A stretch of DNA of 64,000 nt from an uncultured Prevotellaceae bacterium (GCA_947169115.1 CAMVOK010000009.1:1-64000), one strand, 5' to 3'; shown: positions 1-8,459, counted from the first letter of the stretch. The notes: a model not told the origin generated them from the letters alone. Numbers and translations are program-made.

Positions 1-208
1 CAGATAGCCTAAGACAAGTGCTATAAGACTAATACAAAATGTAACCATCAATCAAAAATGTTAAGTGATTCCAAATAATATCTTGAAAAGCAACTTTTTC
101 GCAATTCTGCCGATAAATGTAAAAAAAAATACGCGAACTGCCAAGTTTTTTATTCGTTTTCTATCTGTTTGTGTCCTTTTTGGGGGGCAAAAGTATGAAA
201 AACTTTTA

Positions 209-409
209 ATGAACCGGTTGGCAGAAATCCGCATAAAGCCAGGCTCTACATTAACCGTAAACGGGACTATTCACAATGCCAACATTAAACCAGAACCTGG
301 CAGTACGCTTATTCTGAATAATGGTGGCAGGATTATCACTCATCGGAGTAACGAATTCGTATTGCCGACAGGCGCAATACTACAAATTAATAATGGCACG
401 ATAGAATAA
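209..409 (+). CDS. Small hypothetical protein, possible beta-helix remnant
   Basis: This 66-residue frame reads from an ATG at 209; a GTG at 65 would add 48 residues of unconvincing sequence. From about residue 8 it has two alternating turns rich in PGSTL, NG and I/V (PGSTLTVNG, then PGSTLILNNGG), which resembles the rungs of right-handed beta-helix or adhesin-type surface proteins of Bacteroidetes. Without a signal peptide and at this length it is more likely the tail or remnant of a larger protein than a working gene. No confident family is assigned. Bases 1-208 hold nothing else I recognise. Confidence 0.3.
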   Translation: MNRLAEIRIKPGSTLTVNGTIHNANIKPEPGSTLILNNGGRIITHRSNEFVLPTGAILQINNGTIE

Positions 410-471
410 TTTGCTGGAAAATTTTTTATATACGGGATAAAGATTACTTTTGTAAAAAATACCGATACATT

Positions 472-1872
472 ATGAAGACCTTATTACTTTCTTTTGCTCT
501 ATTAACTTGCTCTTACCATGTGATGGGGCAGGATACGAGAACTCAACTCTCCTCCGCCTACCAGCACTCGGCTTTCGCACTTTTCAATGCCGTTGCACAA
601 CAGGAAATAGGAAATGTGTGTTTCTCTCCGCTGTCGGTGCAGATGGCCTTGTCAATGGTGCAGAATGGTGCTGGCGGTAATACTTTGAACCAGCTACAGC
701 GGACACTCGGAACGGAGGGCTTCAGTAATGAAGAAATAGGACAGTTCAACAGATTCCTGACCCAAGCGCTGACCGAGCGACCGCCATACGTTGAAGAAAG
801 GTATCAATGGTTTCCCGAAGACGCCCCTCATGCTATCTACGATGGTCTATATCCACAGTGTGGACTGGCCAATAGCCTATGGACACGACCCGATGCGCAG
901 TTATACGATGCATTCGTGCAGACGCTCCGCACAGATTATGACGCTTGTGTGGAGACCGTGCATTTTGATACATGGGAAGGCATAGAAAAAATTAATGCAT
1001 GGGCCTCCGAGAAGACGCATGGTCTCATACCAACCATCTATGCAGAGCCACAGCTTAGCGGTCTGGCTGTGATGTTGGCCAATGCTCTGTACTTCAAAGG
1101 TGCATGGAATGTGCCGTTCTATAAAGAGAATACTGAAAAGGATAGTTTCTTACTGAATGATGAGAATTACGTGGAAGTAGATATGATGTGCGCTCGTGAT
1201 CGTTACGAATGTGCTATTACGCCATCATTCCGCACGATTACACTCTATTATGGTGTTGAGCGGGATTTCTCCATGACACTCTTCCTTCCTATTGAGGTTA
1301 CGACTCTGCCCACGCTCACTTATGACGATTGGAATGCGGCACAAAGTGTCACGAATCTGCATATCAATCTGTATATGCCCCGCTTCGATGTCTCTGGAAA
1401 CTACAATCTTGTACAGATACTGAAAGACTTGGGCGTAACGGATGCTTTTAATTCCATGAAGGCGGATCTCACAAAGATGTGCGAAGAGAACCGCGCTATC
1501 AGCAGTATCTCTCAATTCAGCAAGATACAAGTAGATGAGATTGGAACAGAGGCTGCAGCTGTCACAGTTATAGAGACGGCTGATGGTATAGATTTGACGA
1601 GCCCCGAGGATTATCAGGACTTCCGCATCGACCGTCCGTTCTATTTTACGATACAGAGCAAAAAGAACAAGGCCATCTTATTTGTCGGCCGTGTCACAAA
1701 GTTGAATGGTTCTCAAGGTCAAGTGAATAGCGTGCAAGACCTCCCTGCCTCTCAAATCGTAAATACTAAATCGCTAAATTGTAAATGGTTTGATCTCACT
1801 GGCCGTCGGCTTTCCACACCACCTGCTAAGGGTGTCTATATCCGTGACGGGAAGAAGGAAATGAATAAGTAA
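472..1872 (+). CDS. Secreted serpin (serine/cysteine protease inhibitor)
   Basis: The 466-residue protein starts with a signal peptide (about residues 1-19, ending VMGQ). The serpin fold follows, with NVCFSPLSVQMALSMVQNGAGG near residue 50 as the helix B region. The reactive-centre hinge near residues 354-366 reads DEIGTEAAAVTVIE. Small alanines there are typical of inhibitory serpins, so the loop can probably insert into the sheet. DRPFYFTIQ and AILFVGRV near residues 386-408 are the usual C-terminal serpin strands. A further tail of about 55 residues carries FDLTGRRLSTPPAKGVYI, a short domain common at the ends of exported Prevotella proteins. Known serpins trap proteases covalently; this one probably acts at the cell surface against host, diet or competitor proteases. 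The target cannot be read from sequence. Confidence 0.9.
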   Translation: MKTLLLSFALLTCSYHVMGQDTRTQLSSAYQHSAFALFNAVAQQEIGNVCFSPLSVQMALSMVQNGAGGNTLNQLQRTLGTEGFSNEEIGQFNRFLTQALTERPPYVEERYQWFPEDAPHAIYDGLYPQCGLANSLWTRPDAQLYDAFVQTLRTDYDACVETVHFDTWEGIEKINAWASEKTHGLIPTIYAEPQLSGLAVMLANALYFKGAWNVPFYKENTEKDSFLLNDENYVEVDMMCARDRYECAITPSFRTITLYYGVERDFSMTLFLPIEVTTLPTLTYDDWNAAQSVTNLHINLYMPRFDVSGNYNLVQILKDLGVTDAFNSMKADLTKMCEENRAISSISQFSKIQVDEIGTEAAAVTVIETADGIDLTSPEDYQDFRIDRPFYFTIQSKKNKAILFVGRVTKLNGSQGQVNSVQDLPASQIVNTKSLNCKWFDLTGRRLSTPPAKGVYIRDGKKEMNK

Positions 1873-1962
1873 GGATTTTAACATACTAACTCAACAATTC
1901 TATATCCTTATTTGCTAAGTAGATGTTCACAATTAGTTTACATAATCATTGTCTTATCACTA

Positions 1963-1988
1963 TAGGGACGCGATGCGGCGCGTCCCTA
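1963..1988. repeat. Dispersed TAGGGACGCG hairpin (REP-like)
   Basis: TAGGGACGCG at 1963-1972 pairs with CGCGTCCCTA at 1979-1988 around a six-base loop. Related sequence recurs at 3346-3464 and, in frame, inside cbiA at 32616-32683. It lies between the converging serpin and DUF3089 genes, where it could also end transcription in both directions. Confidence 0.75.
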
Positions 1989-2072
1989 CAAGTTGATGGC
2001 GATGAGTTTTGCATAGTTATTTAATTTATTGACAAAGATGCAGATTCTTTGGACAATTAGTGTTATAACTTC

Positions 2073-3062
2073 CTACCGAACGTGAGCATCCTTACGCCAC
2101 GCTTGGGCTCTGACGTTGATGTTCTGTTGTAGGCACTCGCTGTAGAGCCACGGTTCGCAACTGTGGATGTCGCCCACGTTGAGGAAACCCCTGTAGGGGC
2201 GGTATTCCGAACCGCTGTAGCCCGTGACGACAAGAACGTGGTGCTCGGGCGATAGCGTGACGGTGATGGTGTCGTGGAGTATGGCTGGTGTGTCGTCGGT
2301 GCGCCAGTTCACGGGGTTTATGCTCATGCATGTTGCCGCGATGACGGGTTGGATGTACTTCACGTCCTTCACCGTATTGTAGCAGATGGTGACCCCCGTG
2401 TCGCTCTCGCCCTGTGCCGCTTTGATGCGCTTGCATTCGGTGGTGTCCTCCGGGGTCACCTTGTAGCCCAGTACGTATGCCGCGGCCAGTTGACTGTAGG
2501 TTTCGTCATCGATGTGTTTCAGCAGTTCCACCACGGCCAAACCACCTTGGCTAAATCCGGCGATGATGAGTGGCCGATGCTTGTCGCGCTGAGCCTGGAA
2601 CTGGTCGAAGGCCGCACAGACATCCCCCATGGACAGACGTGTACGGTTCTTTATCGTGTCTTCGTTCATCGTCATGAAGGTTTCTATGGTGGCGTGGCGG
2701 TAGTACGGGGCAAAGAACCGGTTGCCCGGTGACATGTAGGCGGCAGCCTTGTGAATTTCCCTTGCCATGTGTTCGCGGTGCTCAGGGTTCCATACGTCGG
2801 CGTAGTGGCATGGAAGACTGTCCTCTGTGAACCAGTCTTCTTCCCACGTCGAGACTACGTAGAACACGTCGGCTCCCGTACCGTCGTTGTCGTCGTCCTC
2901 GGTCACCCACATGGTCGTGTCCCGATAGTCTGGTGCCTGGGGAATGTATGTTGCTTCTTTGCTTCCTGCCGAGGTGTTGCTCTTGCATGAGCACGAAGTA
3001 CACGATGTTCCGCCGCAGATAATCAGGATGGCGGCCAGCATCCATAGTTTCAAGGGTCTCAT
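2073..3062 (-). CDS. DUF3089 family alpha/beta-hydrolase lipoprotein
   Basis: Translation is placed at the ATG at 3062 because a promoter -7 element lies at 3090-3097, and the longer frame from 3092 would begin inside it. The N-terminus is a lipoprotein signal (hydrophobic stretch, then GGTSC), so the protein is exported and lipidated. ADVFYVVSTWEEDWF and GNRFFAPYYRHATIE match the DUF3089 pattern. LIIAGFSQGG near residue 167 is the GxSxG nucleophile elbow of alpha/beta hydrolases. The substrate is unknown. The gene appears monocistronic; its divergent neighbour is the HU-like gene at 3496, with a phased repeat array between them. Confidence 0.8.
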   Translation of the reverse strand: MRPLKLWMLAAILIICGGTSCTSCSCKSNTSAGSKEATYIPQAPDYRDTTMWVTEDDDNDGTGADVFYVVSTWEEDWFTEDSLPCHYADVWNPEHREHMAREIHKAAAYMSPGNRFFAPYYRHATIETFMTMNEDTIKNRTRLSMGDVCAAFDQFQAQRDKHRPLIIAGFSQGGLAVVELLKHIDDETYSQLAAAYVLGYKVTPEDTTECKRIKAAQGESDTGVTICYNTVKDVKYIQPVIAATCMSINPVNWRTDDTPAILHDTITVTLSPEHHVLVVTGYSGSEYRPYRGFLNVGDIHSCEPWLYSECLQQNINVRAQAWRKDAHVR

Positions 3063-3089
3063 ACTACTATATAATAAGATATTCTGTTG

Positions 3090-3097
3090 CAAAGATA
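3090..3097 (-). promoter_or_regulatory. Promoter -7 element for the DUF3089 gene
   Basis: On the minus strand this reads TATCTTTG, the Bacteroidetes -7 consensus TAnnTTTG, 28 bases before the ATG at 3062. Confidence 0.65.
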
Positions 3098-3150
3098 CTG
3101 ATTTTCACCCATAGCGACAAGAGAGTAGGCTTAAGAAAGACAGATTATTC

Positions 3151-3226
3151 GCACCATAGTTTAATATATTTTACACCATGGTTTAACGTTTTTCGCACCA
3201 TAGTTTGTTTTCTTTTACACCATGGT
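3151..3226. repeat. Four CACCATRGT repeats at exact 22-bp spacing
   Basis: Four copies begin at 3151, 3173, 3195 and 3217, alternating GCACCATAGTTT and ACACCATGGTTT; the last is ACACCATGGTG. The core is near-palindromic (CACCATGGTG) and the intervening bases are T-rich and unconserved. The array lies between the divergent promoters of the DUF3089 gene and the HU-like gene. A 22-bp step is about two helical turns, so all copies face the same side of the helix, as in an operator array. No binding protein is known to me. Confidence 0.8.
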
Positions 3227-3262
3227 GAGAAATACATAAATACATATTTTTATTATTTAAAC

Positions 3263-3293
3263 TTGCAGAAGTCATGATTTAATCTTACCTTTG
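3263..3293 (+). promoter_or_regulatory. Promoter for the HU-like gene
   Basis: TACCTTTG at 3286-3293 fits the -7 consensus, with TTG at 3263-3265 twenty bases upstream. The predicted leader of about 200 bases contains the repeat at 3346-3464. Confidence 0.6.
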
Positions 3294-3345
3294 CATCGAA
3301 ACGATTATGAATGGCAATCGTAGCCGATTACGGTCAATGGAACCT

Positions 3346-3464
3346 GTAGGGACGCGACGTGTCGCGTCCGTCTGGAAATTAGTTTGCGGCCACGGACGCG
3401 ACACGTCTTGCCCCACTTCGTTCTGCAAGCGTAGGCCTCTGGCCGTCCGATTACGCGTCCCTAC
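3346..3464. repeat. Dispersed GTAGGGACGCGACG palindromic element
   Basis: The left arm holds GACGCGACGTGTCGCGTC at 3351-3368, a nearly perfect palindrome. An inverted partner GGACGCGACACGTC follows near 3394, and the right end is GCGTCCCTAC, ending at 3464. The interior differs from the 68-bp copy in cbiA, so this copy is longer and rearranged. It occupies the 5' leader of the HU-like gene. Confidence 0.75.
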
Positions 3465-3495
3465 TGAGAAAAACTTATATAACACTAAAACGATT

Positions 3496-3960
3496 ATGGC
3501 TATACCTTACAGCATTTTGCCGATTACGACAAATCCGAGAGACAAGAAAGCGAAGCGCAAACTCTATGCCAGAGCGCAACGGACACATACGTTGACAACA
3601 CGCGATATTGCCGTCCATCTGGCTCGTCACAACTCCCCCTTCAGCGTAGGTACCATCGTAGGTCTGCTGGAGGATGCTCATAAGTGCATACTGGAACACC
3701 TACAGGAGGGTGCCCGTGTGAACCTCGGTGCGCTGGGGGCTTTCTACACGACACTTACCAGTCGTGGGGCAGACAGTGCGGAAGAGTTTACGGAGGACAA
3801 TATCACGCGCGTCAACCTCCGTTGGAGACCTTCGAAGGAGATGGAGCAGGGAATGGAAGAGGTGGACTTTGAGTTCGTACCCACACGCGTGATACAGCGC
3901 CGTGCCAAGAAGGAACATCAGCAGAACTTGAACGAGGAGGTTCGTCAGTCGAAAAAATAA
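3496..3960 (+). CDS. HU-related DNA-binding protein (Bacteroidetes type)
   Basis: The 154-residue protein resembles the HU/IHF-like family of Bacteroidetes, which has a short N-terminal extension (AIPYSILPITTNPRD) before the HU fold. GTIVGLLEDAHKCILEHLQEGARVNLGALGAFY is the helix-turn-strand with the conserved INxGxxG-like step. NITRVNLRWRPSKEM is the strand leading out of the DNA-binding arm. The lysine/arginine-rich tail is usual for the family. An upstream in-frame ATG at 3307 was rejected because that extension translates the palindromic repeat. Its likely role is nucleoid architecture or DNA bending. Confidence 0.85.
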   Translation: MAIPYSILPITTNPRDKKAKRKLYARAQRTHTLTTRDIAVHLARHNSPFSVGTIVGLLEDAHKCILEHLQEGARVNLGALGAFYTTLTSRGADSAEEFTEDNITRVNLRWRPSKEMEQGMEEVDFEFVPTRVIQRRAKKEHQQNLNEEVRQSKK

Positions 3961-4017
3961 CTCATTGGAGATTAAACGATTCGGTGGATTTCGTGTCTTA
4001 TATGGAGAGCGTAGCTC

Positions 4018-4085
4018 CTCATTTACTATTTACTATTTACTATTTACCATTTACCATTTTACATTTGCCATTTGCCATTATAATT
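4018..4085. repeat. Period-7 tandem repeat (TTTACTA/TTTACCA)
   Basis: Four units of ATTTACT grade into ATTTACC and then ATTTGCC, all on a seven-base period. The tract ends immediately before the ATG of the aldo/keto reductase. Confidence 0.8.
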
Positions 4086-4089
4086 AGAT

Positions 4090-5454
4090 ATGAAAGACCA
4101 GAAGCCCAGTGACATGAACCGGCGTGCTTTCCTCCGACAGGTGGGGCGCGGTGGACTATCGGCAGCAGCCTTGATGCTGATGAATCCGATCAGGAGTTTG
4201 GCTAACCCTGTCCCCGATGAGGTAGAGCAGGAACCTACAGGTCCGATGACCTACCGCACACAGCGAGGTACGGGCGAGAGCATCTCCCTGTTGGGATTCG
4301 GCATGATGCGACTGCCGCGCGAGGAGGAACAGGTGGACCGACTCGTAGATTATGCCATAGCCCATGGTGTGAACTACTTCGACACGGCTCCCATGTATGG
4401 TGGTGGACACAACGAGGCAGTAACGGGTAAGACACTCAGCCGCTATCCGCGTGACAAGTACTACGTGGCTACCAAACTCTCCAATCAGAATCCACAACTG
4501 TGGTCGTTCGAGAAGTCGAAGGAGATGTACGAAAACTCCTTCAAACAACTGCGTGTGGACTATATCGATTACTATCTTCTACATTCTATCGGTGGTGGAG
4601 GCATGGACACTCTGCGGGGACGTTTCATCGACAACGGTATGCTCGATTTCCTCCTGAAGGAGCGTGAGGCTGGCCGTATACGTCACCTCGGATTCTCCTA
4701 TCATGGCGACGTTTCCGTCTTCGACTATCTGCTCGACCATAACGACGAGTACCATTGGGACTTCGTACAGATACAGATGAACTACCTCGACTGGCGTCAT
4801 GCCCGTGGCGGTCGTCGTCGCGGTGGTGATGCCGATGCAGAATACCTCTACGACCGTCTCGACAAGCTGGGCATACAGGCTGTTATTATGGAACCCATAC
4901 GCGGTGGGGGGCTGGCTAATGTCTCTGAGGACATCAAGGCACAGCTTCAAGCCGTCCGTCCCGACGACTCCCCGGCTCGCTGGGGCTTCCGTTGGGTAGG
5001 CTCTTACGACAATGTGCTCACCGTTCTTAGTGGCATGAACCGCATGGACCATGTTCGTGACAACATTGCCACCTTCTCGCCACTGGTGACCTGCACCTCG
5101 GAAGAAAACGAACTGCTGGCTCGCATTGCCGACCAGATGGCGGGATTCCCGACAATCGGCTGCACCACCTGTGCCTACTGCATGCCCTGTCCCTATGGTG
5201 TTGACATCCCCGGCAATTTCGCCTTCTACAACAATGCAGTTACCGATAAACTTTTGCCCTTGCCCGAGACCACGGCTCCCGACTACGCCGAACGTCAGAA
5301 AGCATATACAGAGGCATACCACAAGGCCATACTGCCCGAGGCTCGTGCCAATCGTTGTCAGGACTGCGGTGAGTGCTTGAGTAAATGTCCACAACAGATT
5401 CGCATACCTAACCAAATGAGTCGCTTAGTTGAGTTAACAAGGAAAAGAAGATGA
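4090..5454 (+). CDS. Tat-exported aldo/keto reductase with ferredoxin-like tail
   Basis: The N-terminus has a twin-arginine signal (NRRAFLRQVG followed by a hydrophobic stretch), which predicts export of a folded, cofactor-loaded enzyme. The aldo/keto reductase barrel has the usual tetrad: Asp and Tyr in FDTAPMYGGG near residues 97-103, Lys in TKLSN near 128, and His in LLHSI near 164. The C-terminal region has clustered cysteines CTTCAYCMPCPYG near 358-370 and CQDCGECLSKCPQ near 422-434, typical of two 4Fe-4S sites. It is followed four bases later by an FMN-binding protein gene, so the two probably form an extracytoplasmic electron-transfer pair. The substrate is unknown. Confidence 0.9.
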   Translation: MKDQKPSDMNRRAFLRQVGRGGLSAAALMLMNPIRSLANPVPDEVEQEPTGPMTYRTQRGTGESISLLGFGMMRLPREEEQVDRLVDYAIAHGVNYFDTAPMYGGGHNEAVTGKTLSRYPRDKYYVATKLSNQNPQLWSFEKSKEMYENSFKQLRVDYIDYYLLHSIGGGGMDTLRGRFIDNGMLDFLLKEREAGRIRHLGFSYHGDVSVFDYLLDHNDEYHWDFVQIQMNYLDWRHARGGRRRGGDADAEYLYDRLDKLGIQAVIMEPIRGGGLANVSEDIKAQLQAVRPDDSPARWGFRWVGSYDNVLTVLSGMNRMDHVRDNIATFSPLVTCTSEENELLARIADQMAGFPTIGCTTCAYCMPCPYGVDIPGNFAFYNNAVTDKLLPLPETTAPDYAERQKAYTEAYHKAILPEARANRCQDCGECLSKCPQQIRIPNQMSRLVELTRKRR

Positions 5455-5458
5455 GACT

Positions 5459-5848
5459 ATGAAGAAAAATATTTTATCCATACTTGCCCTCTTCGCCATT
5501 GGCACATTATTCATGAGCCAGAAGAGCGAGGATGTCATCACCAAGGAAGACGGCATGACCGTCATCAATACCACCACTTTGGCTACCGACGTAGAAGGCT
5601 ATGCCGGCACCACGCCTGTGAAAATCTACATCAAGAAGAACAAGATTGAACGTGTAGAGGCTTTGCCCAACATGGAGACACCCAAGTACTGGGTACGCAT
5701 CAAGAAGGGCATCCTCGACAAGTGGAATGGTTTGGCCGTGAAGGATGCTGCCAAACAGGAGGTGGATGTGGTGACGGGTGCCACTTATTCCTCGGAGGCC
5801 GTCATCGAGAATGTCCGTCGGGGCATCAACTACTACAACAAAAAGTAG
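5459..5848 (+). CDS. Exported FMN-binding domain protein
   Basis: The 129-residue protein has an N-terminal signal or anchor segment (residues 1-20) and one FMN_bind domain. VTGATYSS near residue 106 matches the motif in which ApbE attaches FMN to a threonine, as in NqrC and RnfG. It lies four bases after the iron-sulfur aldo/keto reductase and is probably translated with it, acting as its electron donor or acceptor outside the cytoplasm. ApbE is not in the window. Confidence 0.85.
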   Translation: MKKNILSILALFAIGTLFMSQKSEDVITKEDGMTVINTTTLATDVEGYAGTTPVKIYIKKNKIERVEALPNMETPKYWVRIKKGILDKWNGLAVKDAAKQEVDVVTGATYSSEAVIENVRRGINYYNKK

Positions 5849-5864
5849 TAGAGGGTGTATCAAA

Positions 5865-5913
5865 ATGAAGTGCCCCCCGAAAGTCAGATAAAAACTTTCG
5901 AGGTTCACTTCAT
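5865..5913. terminator. Two-tier hairpin between converging genes
   Basis: ATGAAGTG at 5865-5872 pairs with CACTTCAT at 5906-5913, and CGAAAGT at 5878-5884 pairs with ACTTTCG at 5894-5900. It lies between the ends of the FMN-binding gene and the TonB receptor gene and probably terminates both. Confidence 0.65.
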
Positions 5914-5933
5914 ACATCCTATAGTGTACTTGT

Positions 5934-8021
5934 TCAGAAATCGATGGGGACGATGAGCTTTAGTGTGATGTTTCGTCCCATGTTGTATATGCCCCGACGA
6001 CCTGTAGCGGCATTCATATCACAGTATTTCAGGCGACTCAGATGGTTCTGGTACGCCTTGTTAAGCAGATTGGCGGCTGTCAGATACAGTTCGGCAATCT
6101 TTCTTTTGTGTACGACGATGTCGGTGCCAGCTGAGATGTTGAGTAAGGCGTAGCCTGGGGTGAAAGTCTCGGTTTCGTCCAGTCGGTAATAGTGGTGCTG
6201 TGGCAGGTTGTATTCTACTTCCATGGCCACGTAGGTGTTGTTGAGTACCTTCCCATTGTGGATAATCTCGTATTTCAGTTCCGAGGTCCATCGCGGTGCC
6301 GGAGTCATGGGGAGATAGCGCACGTCGCGCGGTTGGTTGGGCTGACGGGCATCGACGTAGGAGAAGGTGTTTTGGAAGTGTATGCTGTGGATGGGGTGGA
6401 GGTCGAAACCGACCTCGAAACCCAACAGACGGGCCGTGCCCTGAGTATAAGCATAAGTGGGCATGCCCTGAGTGAGTACGCCTCCGAGTCGCTGGGCGAA
6501 GATGTAGTTCGAGATGTGGTTGGCAAACAGGGACACTTGTGCCGAGAGGTAGTGCGAGGTGAAGTCCAGTCCGAGGTCGCCCTGCCAACTGTATTCGGGA
6601 CGCAGGTGGGCATCGCCTTGCTCGTAACGCAGTGTGCCTTCGTGAACGCCATCGCTGCCCAGTTCACTCATATTGGGTGCACGGAACCCACGGGCCACGT
6701 TGGCACGTATATTCATGTGATCGGTGACATTCCATACAGCGCCAATACTACCAGTGACAGCATCGAAATTACGTCCGTGGAAGTTGAGGTGACGATGGTC
6801 GAAGCGCAAGCCTCCGTTTAGTGTCCAACGTTCCCATGTGCGGCTGGTTGTGGCGTATGCACCTATGTCGAAGAGGCGATAGGCAGGTATGAGACTTTCC
6901 TCACCTAAGTTAAGCGAACGCTGCCACATGCCTCCTACGCCTGTGGCCAGTCGCCATCCGTTCCACTCGGGCGATAGGTATCGCACGTCGTAGGTGAACG
7001 TGTGGAGGCGGAAGTAGAGTTCGTAGTCCGTAGGTGAATCCTCGAATTCCTGTCTGCGGTTTTGCTGATAACCAAGACTGGCTTGCAGGTGCCCTTTGGG
7101 CAGATAGATAGAATTGTCCAAGACGAGTTTATGGTGACGAATCTGCTGGAAGGGTAGGGCGAGGGAGTATGTCTTGACCTTGCTCGTGGCACATTCCAGT
7201 TCGCCTGTCAGCGGGTCTCTTTCGCCCTCAGCGATGCTTGGTTTCTGGTGAAAAGCTGTCCACGTCAGGTGGGTGTGGCCCCATCCCTTATTCAGTCCTA
7301 TCATAGTTCGTCCGGCACGTTCTCTGAACTGCGTGCCCGGCACATAGCCGTCGTAACGGTTCTTGTATGCATGAGCCCACTTGTCAGAATATCGTCCGTC
7401 CCACACAAAGCCGTGCTCATTGCCTTTCACGTTCAGCGAATAACCTGCAAGCCCGTTGTTTGTTTGGTATTCGGTGTTTAATGCGGCATGGTGCTTCCCG
7501 ACCATCATCGTCGGCATAGGGCGAAGGATAAGCACGCCCGCCATGGCATCGCTACCGTACATCAGACTGGCTGGCCCTTTCAGTATCTCCACCGAACCCA
7601 CGTTGTTTGCGTCAATCTCCATACCGTGTTCGTCACCCCATTGCTGGCCTTCTTGGCGCACTCCCTCGTCCATGACGATGATACGGTTGTAGCCAAGACC
7701 ACGGATGATGGGTTTCGATATGCCGCCGCCTGTTGTTATTTGTGACACACCAGGTTGACGACTAAGGGCATCCACCAGATTGGTTGAAGCTCGGTGACGT
7801 AGTTCGTCTCCCGAAACAACGGAGATGGGGGCTGTTGAGCGTTTCAGCTTTGTATCGCCCGTCACGCCTGTCACCACCATCTCGTTCAGTGTCAGGTGGC
7901 GGAAGAACATGTCCGTACTGTCCTCCTCATGATTAATTTGTTTGGATGTCTTTTGATTATTTTGTGCTGCCACTGCCATGCAACTACATAGCAACAACAG
8001 AATGAGGTATATGGTTTTCAT
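5934..8021 (-). CDS. TonB-dependent receptor, probable metal uptake
   Basis: The 695-residue outer-membrane receptor has a signal peptide (residues 1-19, ending AVAAQ). The plug domain at about residues 45-165 includes LNEMVVTGV as a TonB-box-like start, PIIRGLGYNRIIVMDEGVRQEGQQWGDEHG, and EILKGPASLMYGSDAMAGV. The rest is the 22-strand barrel, ending NITLKLIVPIDF with the usual terminal aromatic. It lies downstream of a small His/Cys-rich protein on the same strand, the arrangement seen for DUF2946-type proteins beside copper or zinc receptors. A transition metal is therefore the best guess. It is not preceded by a cobalamin riboswitch. Confidence 0.85.
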   Translation of the reverse strand: MKTIYLILLLLCSCMAVAAQNNQKTSKQINHEEDSTDMFFRHLTLNEMVVTGVTGDTKLKRSTAPISVVSGDELRHRASTNLVDALSRQPGVSQITTGGGISKPIIRGLGYNRIIVMDEGVRQEGQQWGDEHGMEIDANNVGSVEILKGPASLMYGSDAMAGVLILRPMPTMMVGKHHAALNTEYQTNNGLAGYSLNVKGNEHGFVWDGRYSDKWAHAYKNRYDGYVPGTQFRERAGRTMIGLNKGWGHTHLTWTAFHQKPSIAEGERDPLTGELECATSKVKTYSLALPFQQIRHHKLVLDNSIYLPKGHLQASLGYQQNRRQEFEDSPTDYELYFRLHTFTYDVRYLSPEWNGWRLATGVGGMWQRSLNLGEESLIPAYRLFDIGAYATTSRTWERWTLNGGLRFDHRHLNFHGRNFDAVTGSIGAVWNVTDHMNIRANVARGFRAPNMSELGSDGVHEGTLRYEQGDAHLRPEYSWQGDLGLDFTSHYLSAQVSLFANHISNYIFAQRLGGVLTQGMPTYAYTQGTARLLGFEVGFDLHPIHSIHFQNTFSYVDARQPNQPRDVRYLPMTPAPRWTSELKYEIIHNGKVLNNTYVAMEVEYNLPQHHYYRLDETETFTPGYALLNISAGTDIVVHKRKIAELYLTAANLLNKAYQNHLSRLKYCDMNAATGRRGIYNMGRNITLKLIVPIDF

Positions 8022-8095
8022 TCCGTAATTTTTAAATTAGTAACAAAATGTGGTCTCTACCCTTTACAAGGGTTAGAAATGTAAGGAATTACAAA

Positions 8096-8443
8096 TTACA
8101 GAAAGAAGGGAGGAGCACGGGGAATGCAAACCCTGATGTGCGACATGGGTACGTGATGTGTATCAGGGAAAGCAACAGCCGCAGACCATACGGAAAACGA
8201 GCAGACCTTAACAATCTTGGCTGGGACGTACAAAAGACTGAGGAACTGGCAGAGTACGCAATCGTCAAGTGATATCGTGAGAGCCTGCAGATGGCCTGGA
8301 TGGTGAACGTGATGCAAACAGTCAGCACAATCGACCATGGTGCTTTCTATACCATGGTGGTGGAGCGAGGAAACCAGCATTGTCGGTACAAAAACCGCCA
8401 ACAATAGCCAGGCTGACCACAATCTCTTGCCTTTGTTCTTCAT
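8096..8443 (-). CDS. Small His/Cys-rich exported protein (DUF2946-like)
   Basis: The 115-residue protein has an N-terminal hydrophobic segment (about residues 8-26). It then has metal-ligand clusters: HHHG near 28, CADC near 39, HHVHHPGH near 43-50, CVLC near 62 and HH near 96. The C-terminal RAPP motif resembles that of DUF2946 proteins. It is first in a two-gene unit with the TonB receptor at 5934-8021, 74 bases apart. Its likely role is periplasmic metal binding or sensing for that receptor. The family assignment is from motif similarity only. Confidence 0.65.
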   Translation of the reverse strand: MKNKGKRLWSAWLLLAVFVPTMLVSSLHHHGIESTMVDCADCLHHVHHPGHLQALTISLDDCVLCQFLSLLYVPAKIVKVCSFSVWSAAVAFPDTHHVPMSHIRVCIPRAPPFFL

Positions 8444-8451
8444 ATTCAGGA

Positions 8452-8459
8452 CAAAAGTA
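8452..8459 (-). promoter_or_regulatory. Promoter -7 element for the His/Cys-rich gene and receptor
   Basis: The minus strand reads TACTTTTG eight bases before the ATG at 8443, predicting a very short leader for the two-gene unit. Confidence 0.55.

Noticed and set aside
3307..3495. Longer start for the HU-like gene
   Set aside because: The extra 63 codons translate the dispersed palindromic element and are not HU-like; the ATG at 3496 begins the family's usual N-terminus.
8334..8359. Two ACCATGGTG copies resembling the array at 3151
   Set aside because: They are 17 bp apart, inside the coding sequence of the His/Cys-rich protein (His and Met codons), and not in helical phase.
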